A DNA stretch of 64,000 nucleotides from RYN-230 sp036509255 (lineage in GTDB: Bacteria > Actinomycetota > Actinomycetes > Streptosporangiales > Streptosporangiaceae): the NCBI GenBank assembly GCA_036509255.1, contig DATCFY010000046.1, positions 1 through 64,000 on the forward strand, in the 5' to 3' direction. Under the pieces are notes generated by a model. The model did not search any database. It saw only the letters and a program-made list of their open reading frames with translations, and was not told the DNA's origin. Made by a program: the position numbers and the translations under genes. Below are positions 1 to 8,041 of this stretch, in pieces. The stretch's first letter is position 1; every line of letters starts with the position of its first letter.

Positions 1-180
1 GGCGGCCACGCCTTCCAGCGCCTGGGGCACCAGCAGGCTCCACGAGCTGAACCCGAAGAGCCGCCCGGACAGCTCCATGACCCACAGCGACGCCGGGGTC
101 TTGTCCACGGTGATGAAGTTGCTGGAGTCCAGCGAGCCGAATAGGAAGGCCTTCCAGCTCCTGGTGCCGGCCTGGACGGC
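1..180 (-). pseudogene. GT39-type membrane glycosyltransferase fragment
   Basis: On the minus strand this piece reads as about 60 residues of an ArnT/PMT-like (family 39) membrane mannosyltransferase. Recognisable parts are the lumenal segment FGSLDSSNFITVDKTPASLW and then MELSGRLFGFSSWSLLVPQ. It continues past the left edge of the window. It has no start of its own and follows directly from a glycosyltransferase family 2 fragment in a different reading frame, so the two look joined by a deletion. In actinomycetes a family 2 polyprenyl-phosphate sugar synthase and a GT39 enzyme are often neighbours, which supports a deletion spanning the 3' end of one gene and the 5' end of the next. An assembly error would look the same. 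Confidence 0.6.
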
Positions 181-764
181 GGCAGCAGGACGCGGGCCGC
201 ATCGGCGCGGATGGCCTTGAACCCGCACTGCGCGTCGGAGAAACGCGTACCAAGGGACGCATGCAGCAGCAGGTTGTAGCAGCGGGAGATGATCTCGCGC
301 TTCGGGCCGCGGATCACCCGCGCACCTGGCGCCAGCCGGGTCCCGATCGCCACGTCGCTGTGCCCGGACAGCAGCGGCGCGACCAGCGGCAGCAGCGCGT
401 TCAGGTCGGTGGACAGGTCCACGTCCATGTAGGCGCAGACGTCGGCGTCACTGCCGGACCAGATCCAGCGCAGCGCGCCGCCCCGCCCGGGCCGCTCACT
501 GCGGGCGGCGCGGACGAGAGGAAATTCGGCCGCCAGTTCCAGGGCCTGAGCCCAGGTGCCGTCGGTGCTTCCATTGTCAGCGATAGTGATGCCGACCGTA
601 AAAGGGAAGGCGTCATCAAGATAGGCGCGCAGCCGCCGGACGGCCGGCCCGAGGTCACGTTCCTCGTTGCGGACCGGGATGACGATCTCGACCTGGGCGT
701 GCCCGGGAACCAGCCTGGTCTGTGTCCCGGGCCGGGCCTGAAGCGGGGAGTCAGTGGTGTGCAT
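181..764 (-). pseudogene. Family 2 glycosyltransferase (polyprenyl-phosphate mannose synthase-like), 3' truncated
   Basis: Starting at the ATG at 764, about 194 residues read as a dolichyl-phosphate-mannose-synthase-like GT2 enzyme. VEIVIPVRNEERDLGPAV gives the nucleotide-sugar-binding start, IADNGSTDGTW follows, and MDVDLSTDLNALL holds the DxD-type metal site. GTRLAPGARVIRGPKRE and FSDAQCGFKAI are typical of the family. Homology stops near position 181, immediately after RADAARVLLP. The frame then runs into unrelated residues while GT39 homology appears in another frame. The C-terminal third is therefore missing. The intact enzyme would load a sugar on polyprenyl phosphate as donor for membrane glycosyltransferases. 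Confidence 0.65.
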
Positions 765-927
765 GGTCCCCAGCTTCGGCGGCCCTGCTTTACCGCTCCT
801 TAACTACCTTTCTGAGCCCGCCATGAAGAGGTGTGCGGTACCGCGGGGCTTGGCTCGTTACCGCGCAACCGGGCGAATTCACCGCGCGGAACCGCGCGAT
901 TCAGCGCGTGCTGAGAAGAGCCGTCAG

Positions 928-2133
928 CTAATGACCGGGTCCCAGCGAAAGCCCCGCGACGACGTGTCCGGCGATCGCCAGGGACGCCGTGGCTGCTGGT
1001 GACGGTGCATTGCGGACCGTGGTCACCGGGCCGACCCGGTGAATACGGAAGTCATCGACGAGCGACCCGTCGGGATCCACGGCCTGGGCGCGCACCCCGG
1101 CAGGCGCCGGCATCACATCGCCGGGTCCCAGCCAGGGCAGGTACGTCCGGGCCTCGGCCAGGAAAGCCTGCCGCGACACCGAACCGTGCATCTCGCGCAG
1201 GCCCGCCCGCCAGTTGTGAAGCGCCAGCCGGCGGAAGGCGGCGGAGTGCGCCAGGCGCGACAGCTGATCCCGGGACACGTCCCGGCGGCGGTAGCCTTCC
1301 CGGGCCAGCGCGAGCACGGCGTTCGGGCCGATGTCGGCCTCGCCGTCGATGCGCGGGGTCAGGTGGACGCCGAGGAACGGGTACTTGGGATCCGGCACGG
1401 GATAGATCAGGTGGCGCACCCGGTCACGGGCGTGCGGCCGCAGCCGGAGATACTCGCCGCGGAAGGGGATGATCTCCGGCGCGGCCTCGTCACCGGCCGC
1501 GGTGGCGAGCAGGTCGGCCTGCAGCCCGGCGCAGATGACCAGCCGGGACAGCCGGTGCGTCCCGCCGGGCGTCCTGACCTCCACGTCGTCGCCGCGGCGG
1601 TGCACACCCGTCACCGGCGTGCTCGTCAGCACCTGCCCGCCGAGGACCGTGACGTCGCGGGCGAAAGAGCGCGCGATGGCGGGGTAGTCCGCGATGGCCG
1701 TGGTCGGCGAGAGCAGCGCGGCCTGGCCGGTGATGTCTGGTTCGAGCTCTCGGACGGCCGCCGCGTCCAGCCAGCGCACGTCCGGGACACCATTGGCGGC
1801 CGCCCGGCGCTCGATCTCCCGCAGCGTCAGCGTCTCGGCCTCGTCCCGGGCCACCACCAGCTTCCCCCGGGCATCCCAGGGCAGGCCCCGGTCCGCGCAG
1901 TAGGCGCTCAGCAGCCCGGCGCCGCGCCGGCACAGCGTCGCCTTGGCCGAGCCGGGCAGGTAGTAGATCCCGGCGTGCACGACCCCGGAGTTGTGGCCTG
2001 ACTGGTGCTGCGCGACGGCGGTCTCCTTCTCGAAGACCACCACGGGAACGTGCGACTGGGCCAGCTCCCGGGCTACGGCTAGCCCGACGAGGCCGGCCCC
2101 GACGACGCCGACGGGGTGGGTCGGCTGCACCAC
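928..2133 (-). CDS. lhgO: L-2-hydroxyglutarate oxidase
   Basis: This 401-residue protein belongs to the FAD-dependent DAO family and matches LhgO, which oxidises L-2-hydroxyglutarate to 2-oxoglutarate and recycles a side product of central metabolism. The N-terminus has the dinucleotide-binding motif VGAGLVGLAVAREL (about residues 9-24). QHQSGHNSGVVHAGIYY follows and is characteristic of LhgO and close relatives. The C-terminal part has FLGVHLTPRIDGEADIGPNA and ends in VRNAPSPAATASLAIAGHV. The GTG start is supported by a strong GAGGAGG ribosome site five bases upstream. Length agrees with the family. It stands alone, transcribed towards the broken glycosyltransferase pair. Confidence 0.93.
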   Translation of the reverse strand: MVQPTHPVGVVGAGLVGLAVARELAQSHVPVVVFEKETAVAQHQSGHNSGVVHAGIYYLPGSAKATLCRRGAGLLSAYCADRGLPWDARGKLVVARDEAETLTLREIERRAAANGVPDVRWLDAAAVRELEPDITGQAALLSPTTAIADYPAIARSFARDVTVLGGQVLTSTPVTGVHRRGDDVEVRTPGGTHRLSRLVICAGLQADLLATAAGDEAAPEIIPFRGEYLRLRPHARDRVRHLIYPVPDPKYPFLGVHLTPRIDGEADIGPNAVLALAREGYRRRDVSRDQLSRLAHSAAFRRLALHNWRAGLREMHGSVSRQAFLAEARTYLPWLGPGDVMPAPAGVRAQAVDPDGSLVDDFRIHRVGPVTTVRNAPSPAATASLAIAGHVVAGLSLGPGH

Positions 2134-2360
2134 GTCGCCTCCTCTTCAGCTGGGCATACGAGGCTGCGTAGCCCGCACGGGCGCGGTCAGCGTATGGCGG
2201 GTGGTGCTGGGGGATCAACGGTTCGGCCGCGCTCGGCGAACTCTAATGATTCGGGCCTGGCTCATTCGGGTCCGACCTGCCGGCCGCCTCCCGGCCGCGG
2301 GGATCGCGCTGGCGGCTGCGAAGATCACCATAACGGTCCGTAACCGCGTCCAGTCGGAGC

Positions 2361-2562
2361 GCGTCCGCCGTCCTGCTGGTGTCAGTTGTGGCGGTCAACC
2401 TGGTCACCAGCGCCGCGGACCTCCAGGCCCGGGGCGGCCGGGCTCGGGCTGCTGGCTGGCGGGCTGGCCTTGCTCAGCACCACCTTGACCAGCTATGTCT
2501 ACGTGTGGGAGACCACCGGGCGCGGGGTGGGGGAGCCCGGCCTGCCGGAGGGCAGCCCGTGA
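2361..2562 (+). pseudogene. Possible frameshifted small membrane protein remnant
   Basis: The gap 2134-2645 holds no intact gene. Within it two hydrophobic stretches lie in different forward frames. One is AVLLVSVVAVNLVTSAADLQ (from about 2367) and the other is GLGLLAGGLALLSTTLTSYV, continuing into a polar tail that ends at the TGA at 2560-2562. Joined by a one-base shift near 2434 they would make a two-helix membrane protein. I do not recognise a family and no convincing start codon is visible, so this is a weak call based on hydrophobic pattern and a plausible C-terminus. The rest of the gap shows nothing I can name. Confidence 0.3.
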
Positions 2563-2604
2563 CCCCAGATTATGGGGGACCAGGTCATTTCCTCATTTCC
2601 GCTT

Positions 2605-2640
2605 AATGGGCCGGATGAGCTCAATGGGCCGGATGAGCTC
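2605..2640. repeat. Two perfect 18-bp tandem copies
   Basis: AATGGGCCGGATGAGCTC is present twice head to tail, immediately downstream of the 3' end of the minus-strand membrane protein at 2646-3236. No function is evident. Confidence 0.9.
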
Positions 2641-2645
2641 GGTGA

Positions 2646-3236
2646 TCAGGTGAGCGGGCGCCGCTCGGCGCGCCCGCGCCGCCAATCCGCTGCCCAGCGG
2701 GCCGTGGCCACCACGATGGCCAGCAGCGTGGCGGCGCTCATCGCGACGAATCCCCCGGCGATCCACTGCGCGGCGCTGAGCGCCAGGGCGGTGTGGGAGG
2801 TGTCGGTGGCGTGATCGTGGAGCAGCCCAGCCAGGATGGCCGCGGCGACGTAGGCCAGCGGCGGCACCGGGATGATCAGGTAGGCGGCCCGGGGGTGCGC
2901 GGCCAGGACTCCGGCCGCCGTACCGGCGACCAGGAAGATGCCGAGCACGGCGCCGGGTTCGCTGCGGGTCAGCACGGTGAGGACCAGGCCGGCCGCGGCC
3001 CCGCCGACGGTGAACGCGATCCCCAGCCGGCCGGGCCGCGAACCCCACCAGCGGTCCGGACGGTCGGGCGCGTACCGCGGCCCGCGGGATGACCCGCGCG
3101 CGGCGGCGTTAGGTCCGTGCATGGCAGCATTCCGCCCGCGGCCGCCCGGATTGCGCGCACGCGAACTCGCGTTTGCCCCCGGCCCGCCGGCATATCGCGG
3201 GCCGGATCCCGCCTTGTTCCCGGGTGAATCCAGCAT
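2646..3236 (-). CDS. Small actinobacterial membrane protein (DUF6542-like)
   Basis: A 196-residue protein with a basic, Gly/Arg/Asn-rich cytoplasmic N-terminus of about 65 residues, followed by four predicted transmembrane helices. These are around AFTVGGAAAGLVLTVL, AVLGIFLVAGTAAGVLA, LIIPVPPLAYVAAAILAGLL and IAGGFVAMSAATLLAIVVA. The short loop with PVPPLAY and the overall size resemble small actinobacterial membrane proteins annotated DUF6542; that assignment is from memory of the pattern. It is divergent from the LCP gene at 3330 with under 100 bp between starts, so the two may share a regulatory region. Function is unknown. Confidence 0.7.
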   Translation of the reverse strand: MLDSPGNKAGSGPRYAGGPGANASSRARNPGGRGRNAAMHGPNAAARGSSRGPRYAPDRPDRWWGSRPGRLGIAFTVGGAAAGLVLTVLTRSEPGAVLGIFLVAGTAAGVLAAHPRAAYLIIPVPPLAYVAAAILAGLLHDHATDTSHTALALSAAQWIAGGFVAMSAATLLAIVVATARWAADWRRGRAERRPLT

Positions 3237-3329
3237 CGTTCCCTTAAAGGTTCGACCGGGGTTGTTTTACTGAAGGAAGAGCGGGGGTAATCTTCGCCGC
3301 AATGGTAGCAAGCTAAGCTCGGGGGGGCG

Positions 3330-4928
3330 ATGCGCAGCACGGTGTCGTCTCAGCAGAAAGCGAAAAGCCCGGCGCGGGGCCACCGGGCGGGGCCCGCGCG
3401 CGGAGGAGCGCGGCCCGGGACACCGGGCCGGGCGGGCGGGCGTGGATCGCGGCCCGGCCCGATGGCCAGGACCTGGTATTTCGTGACCTGCGTCCTCGCG
3501 GCGCTGGTCCTGCTGGTGAGTGGCTTCTCCTACCTTGTGGTCCGCGACGTGGGCAGCATCGGCGGGTCGCACGCGATCGCCAGTGGTCCCTCAGCGGGAG
3601 CGCAGAACATCCTGCTGATGGGGCTGGAAAGCCGCCGCGACTGGAACGGGAATATCCTGCCCGGCAGCATCTTGGCAAAGCTGCATGCGGGAAATGCCCA
3701 AGCGGTGGCAAACGGCACCGGAGGAAATGACACCAACACGCTTATCCTGATCCACATATTCGCGGGCGGCAAGAAGGCGGTCGGCTTCTCTATCCCCCGT
3801 GACGACTGGGTGCAATTCGCCGACACGGTCGGACCGCAGCAGGCGGGCAAGATCGACCAGGCCTACGGCGTGAGCATGTACTTCCAGCAGGCGAAGCTGC
3901 GTCAGCAGCACCCGAGCATGGGGCAGGATCAGCTCGCGTTCCTCGGCAACGAGGCCGGGCGGGCGGCCGCCGTGGCCACGGTCGAGCAGCTCACCGGGGT
4001 CCACATCGACCACTTCGCCGAGGTCAACCTGGACGGCTTCTACGAGCTCGCGAAGGTCTTCGGCGGCGTGGAAGTGTGCCTCAACCATGCGGTCCGCGAC
4101 CCCAAGTCCGGCGCCCACTTCCACCGGGGTTACCAGCACCTGGACGCCGCGCAGGCGCTGTCGTTCGTCCGCCAGCGAGACGGGCTGCCCAACGGAGACC
4201 TGGACCGGACCCACCGTCAGCAGGCGTTCATCGACTCGATCATGCATGAGCTGCGCACCCAGGGGGTCCTCGGCGACCTGACCAAGGTGTCGGCCCTGCT
4301 CTCGGTGGCCAAGCAGTACGTGATCACCGACGCGGGCTGGAACCTGCTCGACTTCGCGTCCCAGATGCGAGGTCTGAGCAGCGGGAACCTGCTGTTCCGC
4401 ACGCTGCCGATCAAGGGCTACGCGACCATCGACGGGCAGGACGCGAACGTGGTCAGCGTGCCTGACATCCAGGCCATCGTCCATGCGGCCTTCTTCCCGA
4501 AGCCCGCCCCCCGGCGTACCCGGCAGCACGCGGCCGCACCCGCCAAGCCCTCCTCCGCCGCGACCACCGTGGACGTGCTCAACGGCGGCACCACGACCGG
4601 CCTGGCGGCCCGGATCTCCGCGGCGCTGGTCAAGGCCGGCTACCGGGTGGGGACGGTGGGGAACACGGCGGCCCGCACGGTGACCTCGGTCAGCTACGGC
4701 CCCGGCGCGGTGGCGAACGCGGCCGCGCTCGCCCGGATATTCGGCGTCGCCGCCGTGCCCAGCTCGTCCCCCGGGCCGGGGCACGTGCAGATCCTGCTCG
4801 GGGCCGGTGCCGCGCTGCCCGGCGCGCTGGCCGCCAGCCTGCCGACGCCCACCGCGACGGTCATTCCCACCACCGGCCCGCAGGGCGGTGCGGTGATCGC
4901 CAAGGGCGGCATTCCCTGCGTCAACTGA
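3330..4928 (+). CDS. LytR-CpsA-Psr (LCP) family cell-wall glycopolymer ligase with LytR_C domain
   Basis: This 532-residue protein has a basic cytoplasmic N-terminus, one membrane helix at about residues 49-71 (WYFVTCVLAALVLLVSGFSY), an LCP catalytic domain at roughly 90-300, and a C-terminal LytR_C domain (VDVLNGGTTTGLAARI to about residue 495). LCP enzymes move lipid-linked glycopolymers onto peptidoglycan or arabinogalactan on the outer face of the membrane. Visible LCP features are ILLMGLESR, DTNTLILIHI, GFSIPRDDW with the phosphate-binding arginine, and ALSFVRQRDGLPNGDLDRT with the second arginine cluster. The ATG start follows a G-rich run. It lies near a membrane protein and broken glycosyltransferases, which fits a surface-polymer role. 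Confidence 0.92.
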   Translation: MRSTVSSQQKAKSPARGHRAGPARGGARPGTPGRAGGRGSRPGPMARTWYFVTCVLAALVLLVSGFSYLVVRDVGSIGGSHAIASGPSAGAQNILLMGLESRRDWNGNILPGSILAKLHAGNAQAVANGTGGNDTNTLILIHIFAGGKKAVGFSIPRDDWVQFADTVGPQQAGKIDQAYGVSMYFQQAKLRQQHPSMGQDQLAFLGNEAGRAAAVATVEQLTGVHIDHFAEVNLDGFYELAKVFGGVEVCLNHAVRDPKSGAHFHRGYQHLDAAQALSFVRQRDGLPNGDLDRTHRQQAFIDSIMHELRTQGVLGDLTKVSALLSVAKQYVITDAGWNLLDFASQMRGLSSGNLLFRTLPIKGYATIDGQDANVVSVPDIQAIVHAAFFPKPAPRRTRQHAAAPAKPSSAATTVDVLNGGTTTGLAARISAALVKAGYRVGTVGNTAARTVTSVSYGPGAVANAAALARIFGVAAVPSSSPGPGHVQILLGAGAALPGALAASLPTPTATVIPTTGPQGGAVIAKGGIPCVN

Positions 4929-5025
4929 CCGGGCGGCTCTGCTGGGCACGGTTGTTACCTATGAGACAGCGGGAGATGGCTGCCTGCTGGACCGGCCGGT
5001 AGCGGGCCGGCCTGAGAATGGCCGG

Positions 5026-6120
5026 GTGACCGTGTCTCCCTCGCCAGCGCCCGGGCCGCCCCTGGAGGTGGCGGCGGCGTCCGGGATCCTGGCCGGCAGC
5101 CTGTACCTCCACTTCGACTCCAAGGAAGCGATCGCGGTCGAGCTGGTCAGGGCGTACCACGCGGATCTCGTCCGCGTCGTGCGGGAGTTCGCCTCGGTCC
5201 CCGAGGATCCGCTGAGCGCGCTGCGGGCCTTTGCGCTGGAGATCGCCGCGGTCTCGTTCCGGCATCCGGCGGCCCTGCAGATCAGCCTGTTCGACGCGCC
5301 GACCACGGCCAGCTCCAGCCTCAAGACCGTGGTCCACGCCGAGCGGGCCAGCGTCGACCGGCTGTGGCGCACGCTGATCAGCGCGGCCTCCGCGGCCAGC
5401 GCGATCAAGGACGGGGTCGACTCCCGCATCCTGAGGTATGTCCTGCACCGGACGGCCCTGAACGCGGGTTTGCTGTCGGGGTGGCAGACGCAATCCGGTA
5501 TCCGGGCGGCCGCGGAGTGCATCACCTCGCTCATCTTCGACGGCCTGGCCACTGGGGTGATGGCCCGCGCGGACTCCTCCAAGGCCACCCGGGCTGTGGA
5601 CGACGCCCGGGCCCGCTGGGTCGCCGAGTCGGCTGAGCGCAAGGGTGAACGCGGCGGTCAGGCGAGCAACCTCTACCGGTACTTCGAGTCCAAGGACTCG
5701 ATGATCCACGCGATCCTCGGGGACTTCTCGGACCGGCTGACCGAGGCCTACCGCGACGTCATCCAGGTGGGCTCCTCCGTGGTCGAGACGCTCGACGCGA
5801 TTCTCTGGCTGCTGGATCAGGCGGGACGGCACTTCAGCCGGGAGGTCGAGATCCTCCAGGGCTTCAAGCGCCTGCTGGACATCGGGGTCGCGGACCGTTA
5901 CCAGGAAGGCGCGCAGCTCAGGTTCGGTTTGCTGGTCAGCGTGATCGACAGCGGGGTAGCAGCCGGTGATCTCCGCCAGGTGGCCGGTTCCGATCTGGTG
6001 GCGACCTGCCTGCGCGAGATCGCCTGGTCCCCGATGCGGAACCTGGCGCCCATCTCCCCGCTGCGGGTCCGCGACTTCTACCGGCATTCGGTGCTCTCCG
6101 GCGCCGCTGCGCGCGGCTAG
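5026..6120 (+). CDS. Tandem TetR-type protein lacking both helix-turn-helix motifs
   Basis: A 364-residue frame holds two consecutive TetR units. The first retains VAAASGILAGSLYLHFDSKE, the third helix and its following segment, and then a ligand domain. The second retains QASNLYRYFESKDSM and a second ligand domain (residues about 215-360). Double-TetR regulators are known in Actinobacteria and normally carry a full N-terminal three-helix DNA-binding domain in each half. Here helices one and two are absent from both halves: the first half begins with a short Pro-rich stretch, and the second jumps from RWVAESAERKGERGG straight to QASNLYRYF. DNA binding by this product is doubtful. It may be a decayed gene, an assembly product, or a ligand-binding protein without DNA binding. 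The GTG start at 5026 is the first plausible one. Confidence 0.7.
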   Translation: MTVSPSPAPGPPLEVAAASGILAGSLYLHFDSKEAIAVELVRAYHADLVRVVREFASVPEDPLSALRAFALEIAAVSFRHPAALQISLFDAPTTASSSLKTVVHAERASVDRLWRTLISAASAASAIKDGVDSRILRYVLHRTALNAGLLSGWQTQSGIRAAAECITSLIFDGLATGVMARADSSKATRAVDDARARWVAESAERKGERGGQASNLYRYFESKDSMIHAILGDFSDRLTEAYRDVIQVGSSVVETLDAILWLLDQAGRHFSREVEILQGFKRLLDIGVADRYQEGAQLRFGLLVSVIDSGVAAGDLRQVAGSDLVATCLREIAWSPMRNLAPISPLRVRDFYRHSVLSGAAARG

Positions 6121-6430
6121 CCTCCCCGCCCGGCAGCTCCTTAATTGCCCTCTTGTTCCGGCATCCCCCCGGTGTTACCTCCGCCGTCCGGCCCCGGATC
6201 GGAGGAGACCGCGCAGCATGGGAAACCCGGCCACGAGGCAGCGCAGCGCAGCACAGCCGGCGGCCGGGCGGATCCAGCTGACGACCGCGATAACATGACG
6301 GACCACCCGCCCGTCGCGCAGTGGTATCGGGGGACCTAGGGCAGGCCCGGGTGGCCCGCTGGGCTACACGGCAGGAAGTCCCCGGCAGGGAAGGTCATGA
6401 CGGATCGGTTGCGCTGAGATCATTGGCCTT
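6121..6430. other. 310-bp stretch without a recognisable gene
   Basis: It contains only very short frames, for example one of 14 codons from the ATG at 6295 reading TDHPPVAQWYRGT before a stop. That could be the first residues of a deleted gene, but there is too little to name. A possible -10 element ATCATT lies at 6419-6424, six bases before the DoxX start. Confidence 0.4.
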
Positions 6431-6892
6431 ATGACCACCACCCGGCGCCTGCTGGCGCCCTTGCGCCCGGCCGCCCGTGTCCTGACCGGGTCCACCTATG
6501 CCCTGCTCGGCTTCGACGCCCTGCGCGCGCCAGGCGCCCGCGTCGACCAGGCGGCCGGAGTGCTGGCCGCGGCCCGCACGGTGCTCCCGCTTCCCGCCGA
6601 CGACGAACTCGTGGTTCGGGGGAACGCGGCCGTGCAGGTGCTGGCCGGAACGGCTCTGGCTCTCGGCCTGGCCCCGCGGCTGTCCGCCCTGGCCCTGGCC
6701 GGCTCGCTGGTCCCCACCACCCTGGCCGGTCACGCGTACTGGACTATCGAGGACCCGGCCGCCCGCAAACTGCAGCGGATCCAGTTCCACAAGAACATGG
6801 CCATGATCGGTGGCCTGCTGTTCGCCGCGCTCGACGAGCCGCAGGCTGCTCCCGCGTTCCGCGAACCGAGAGTGACCAGCGTGTCCTCCTGA
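6431..6892 (+). CDS. DoxX-family membrane protein
   Basis: This 153-residue protein shows the DoxX layout. An N-terminal helix (RVLTGSTYALLGFDALRAPG) is followed by a second and third helix around VQVLAGTALALGLAPRLSAL and ALAGSLVPTTLAGHAYWTI, then HKNMAMIGGLLFAALDEP, the usual C-terminal helix that starts with a conserved HxxKN-type motif. DoxX proteins are small four-helix membrane proteins, some linked to redox or sulphur stress; the substrate is unknown here. The gene converges on the HxlR regulator at 6918 with a 25-bp gap. The ATG may be leaderless (ATCATT six bases upstream). Confidence 0.82.
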   Translation: MTTTRRLLAPLRPAARVLTGSTYALLGFDALRAPGARVDQAAGVLAAARTVLPLPADDELVVRGNAAVQVLAGTALALGLAPRLSALALAGSLVPTTLAGHAYWTIEDPAARKLQRIQFHKNMAMIGGLLFAALDEPQAAPAFREPRVTSVSS

Positions 6893-6917
6893 CGGCCAGC
6901 TACGAGCGCTGGCGGGC

Positions 6918-7394
6918 TCAGGCGATCTTGCGGGCGCCCGGGCCGGGGACAGGCTCGACGTCACGCGCGGACTCCAGGATGTGCCCGGCCTCGCAGGCCA
7001 GCTGCACGTGCACGCGCTCCCCGCAGTCGCGGTGGCGGAGCAGGACCGGGGGCCCGCCGGGCCCGGTCGCGTACTGGTCGCCCCACCGCATCAGCCCGAC
7101 CAGCACGGGGTACAGGTCCAGTCCCTTCGAGGTGAGCCGGTACTCGTGGCGGATGCGCTGGCCGCTGTCCTGATAAGGCACCTTGCGCAGCAGGCCTTCC
7201 TCGACCAGGCGGGCCAGCCGCCCGCTGAGCACCTGCCGGGGGATGCCGGTCCGGCGCTGCATGTCCGCGAACCGGCGCACCCCATTGAACGCCTCGCGCA
7301 GCACGAGGAACGTTGACCGCTCCCCGATGATCGCCACGGCCGCGCCGATCGCGCAGTTGGCCGGGTCGTAGTCCATCATCAAGGTCCGTTCCAT
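6918..7394 (-). CDS. HxlR-family winged-helix transcriptional regulator
   Basis: A 158-residue regulator with the HxlR core: CAIGAAVAIIGERSTFLVLREAF, then GVRRFADMQRRTGIPRQVLS for the recognition helix, and RLARLVEEGLLRKVPYQ and HEYRLTSKGLDLYPVL for the wing and following helix. The CAIGAAVAIIGER segment corresponds to the redox-sensitive cysteine position in HxlR/QorR types. The last 45 residues include LRHRDCGERVHVQLACEAGH, which adds Cys/His pairs that could bind metal. It is divergent from the GNAT gene at 7450, and an inverted repeat lies between them at 7403-7427, probably its operator. Confidence 0.88.
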   Translation of the reverse strand: MERTLMMDYDPANCAIGAAVAIIGERSTFLVLREAFNGVRRFADMQRRTGIPRQVLSGRLARLVEEGLLRKVPYQDSGQRIRHEYRLTSKGLDLYPVLVGLMRWGDQYATGPGGPPVLLRHRDCGERVHVQLACEAGHILESARDVEPVPGPGARKIA

Positions 7395-7402
7395 GATCCC
7401 AG

Positions 7403-7443
7403 GCTAAGTCTGGTTGACAGACTCAGCAAACGGTGACCATGCT
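7403..7443 (+). promoter_or_regulatory. Promoter of the GNAT gene with HxlR-type operator over the -35
   Basis: GCTAAGTCTG and CAGACTCAGC form a 10-bp inverted repeat (9 of 10 pairs, 5-base spacer, 7403-7427). TTGACA at 7414-7419 is a perfect -35 hexamer inside it. CATGCT at 7438-7443, 18 bases on, is a plausible -10, followed by exactly six bases and then the GTG at 7450. Binding of a repressor to the repeat would block the -35, and the repeat is also only 9 bp from the HxlR start codon, suiting autoregulation. Confidence 0.65.
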
Positions 7444-7449
7444 GGGTTC

Positions 7450-8028
7450 GTGAATCGAACTCAGGGCGGCCAGGTTCCTGCCCGCGTATCCGCCACGATC
7501 CGGCGGCCGGACTTCGCGGACCTGGCCGCGCTCTCCGGCTTCTTTGCCGGGCTGTCCCTGCGAACCCGGGTGCAGAGGTTCTTCGCGCCCGTCCGGCCGG
7601 GCCCGGCCCTGGTCCGCCTGGCCTGCGGCCTGGCTGGTGACGCCGACGCCCTGGTCGCCACCCATGGCGGGGTCATCATCGGGCACGCCATGGCCGCGGC
7701 CCGGCCCACGGCCCCGGAGGGCCAGGTCACCGAAATCGGCGTGGTGGTGGCCGACGCCTGGCAGCACCGGGGGGTGGGCTCGGCCCTGGTCCGCGCGCTG
7801 ATCAGCCGGGCCCAGGCTCGTGGCGTGAGCTCGCTCAGCATGGACGTGCTGCCCGGCAACCACGACGTGCTCGCGATGATCAGCGATCACTGGCCTGCGG
7901 TACGCACCTACAGCGGCGCCGACTGCGTGACCCTCCAGATCGGGCTGTCACCGGCCCAGCCGCCCCGCCGGTCCGCCGCTCCCGCGCGATCGCGGGTACG
8001 CCGGCGCGAGCTGGCCTCGCGCCCTTAG
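7450..8028 (+). CDS. GNAT-family N-acetyltransferase
   Basis: About 192 residues of the GNAT fold. The acetyl-CoA-binding region is visible as TEIGVVVADAWQHRGVGSAL (motif A, Q/RxxGxG/A type), and SSLSMDVLPGNHDVLAMISD follows it. The N-terminal part TIRRPDFADLAALSGFFAGLSLRTRVQRFF resembles the regulatory GNAT domains fused to acyl-CoA synthetases or acting as protein lysine acetyltransferases; that comparison is an inference. A Arg/Pro-rich tail ends the protein. I prefer the GTG at 7450 over a TTG at 7414 because the latter is part of the TTGACA -35 element and lacks a ribosome site. Expression is probably controlled by the divergent HxlR regulator. Confidence 0.8.
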   Translation: MNRTQGGQVPARVSATIRRPDFADLAALSGFFAGLSLRTRVQRFFAPVRPGPALVRLACGLAGDADALVATHGGVIIGHAMAAARPTAPEGQVTEIGVVVADAWQHRGVGSALVRALISRAQARGVSSLSMDVLPGNHDVLAMISDHWPAVRTYSGADCVTLQIGLSPAQPPRRSAAPARSRVRRRELASRP

Positions 8029-8041
8029 CCATCCGTGGGCG

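Noticed and set aside
3591..4949. Long open frame antisense to the LCP gene
   Set aside because: It is a product of high GC; it has no domain match, and the opposite strand has clear LCP motifs.
6295..6339. 14-codon frame TDHPPVAQWYRGT
   Set aside because: Too short and without context; not reported as a gene.
7414..7449. TTG start for the GNAT gene
   Set aside because: The TTG belongs to TTGACA, a probable -35, and there is no ribosome site.
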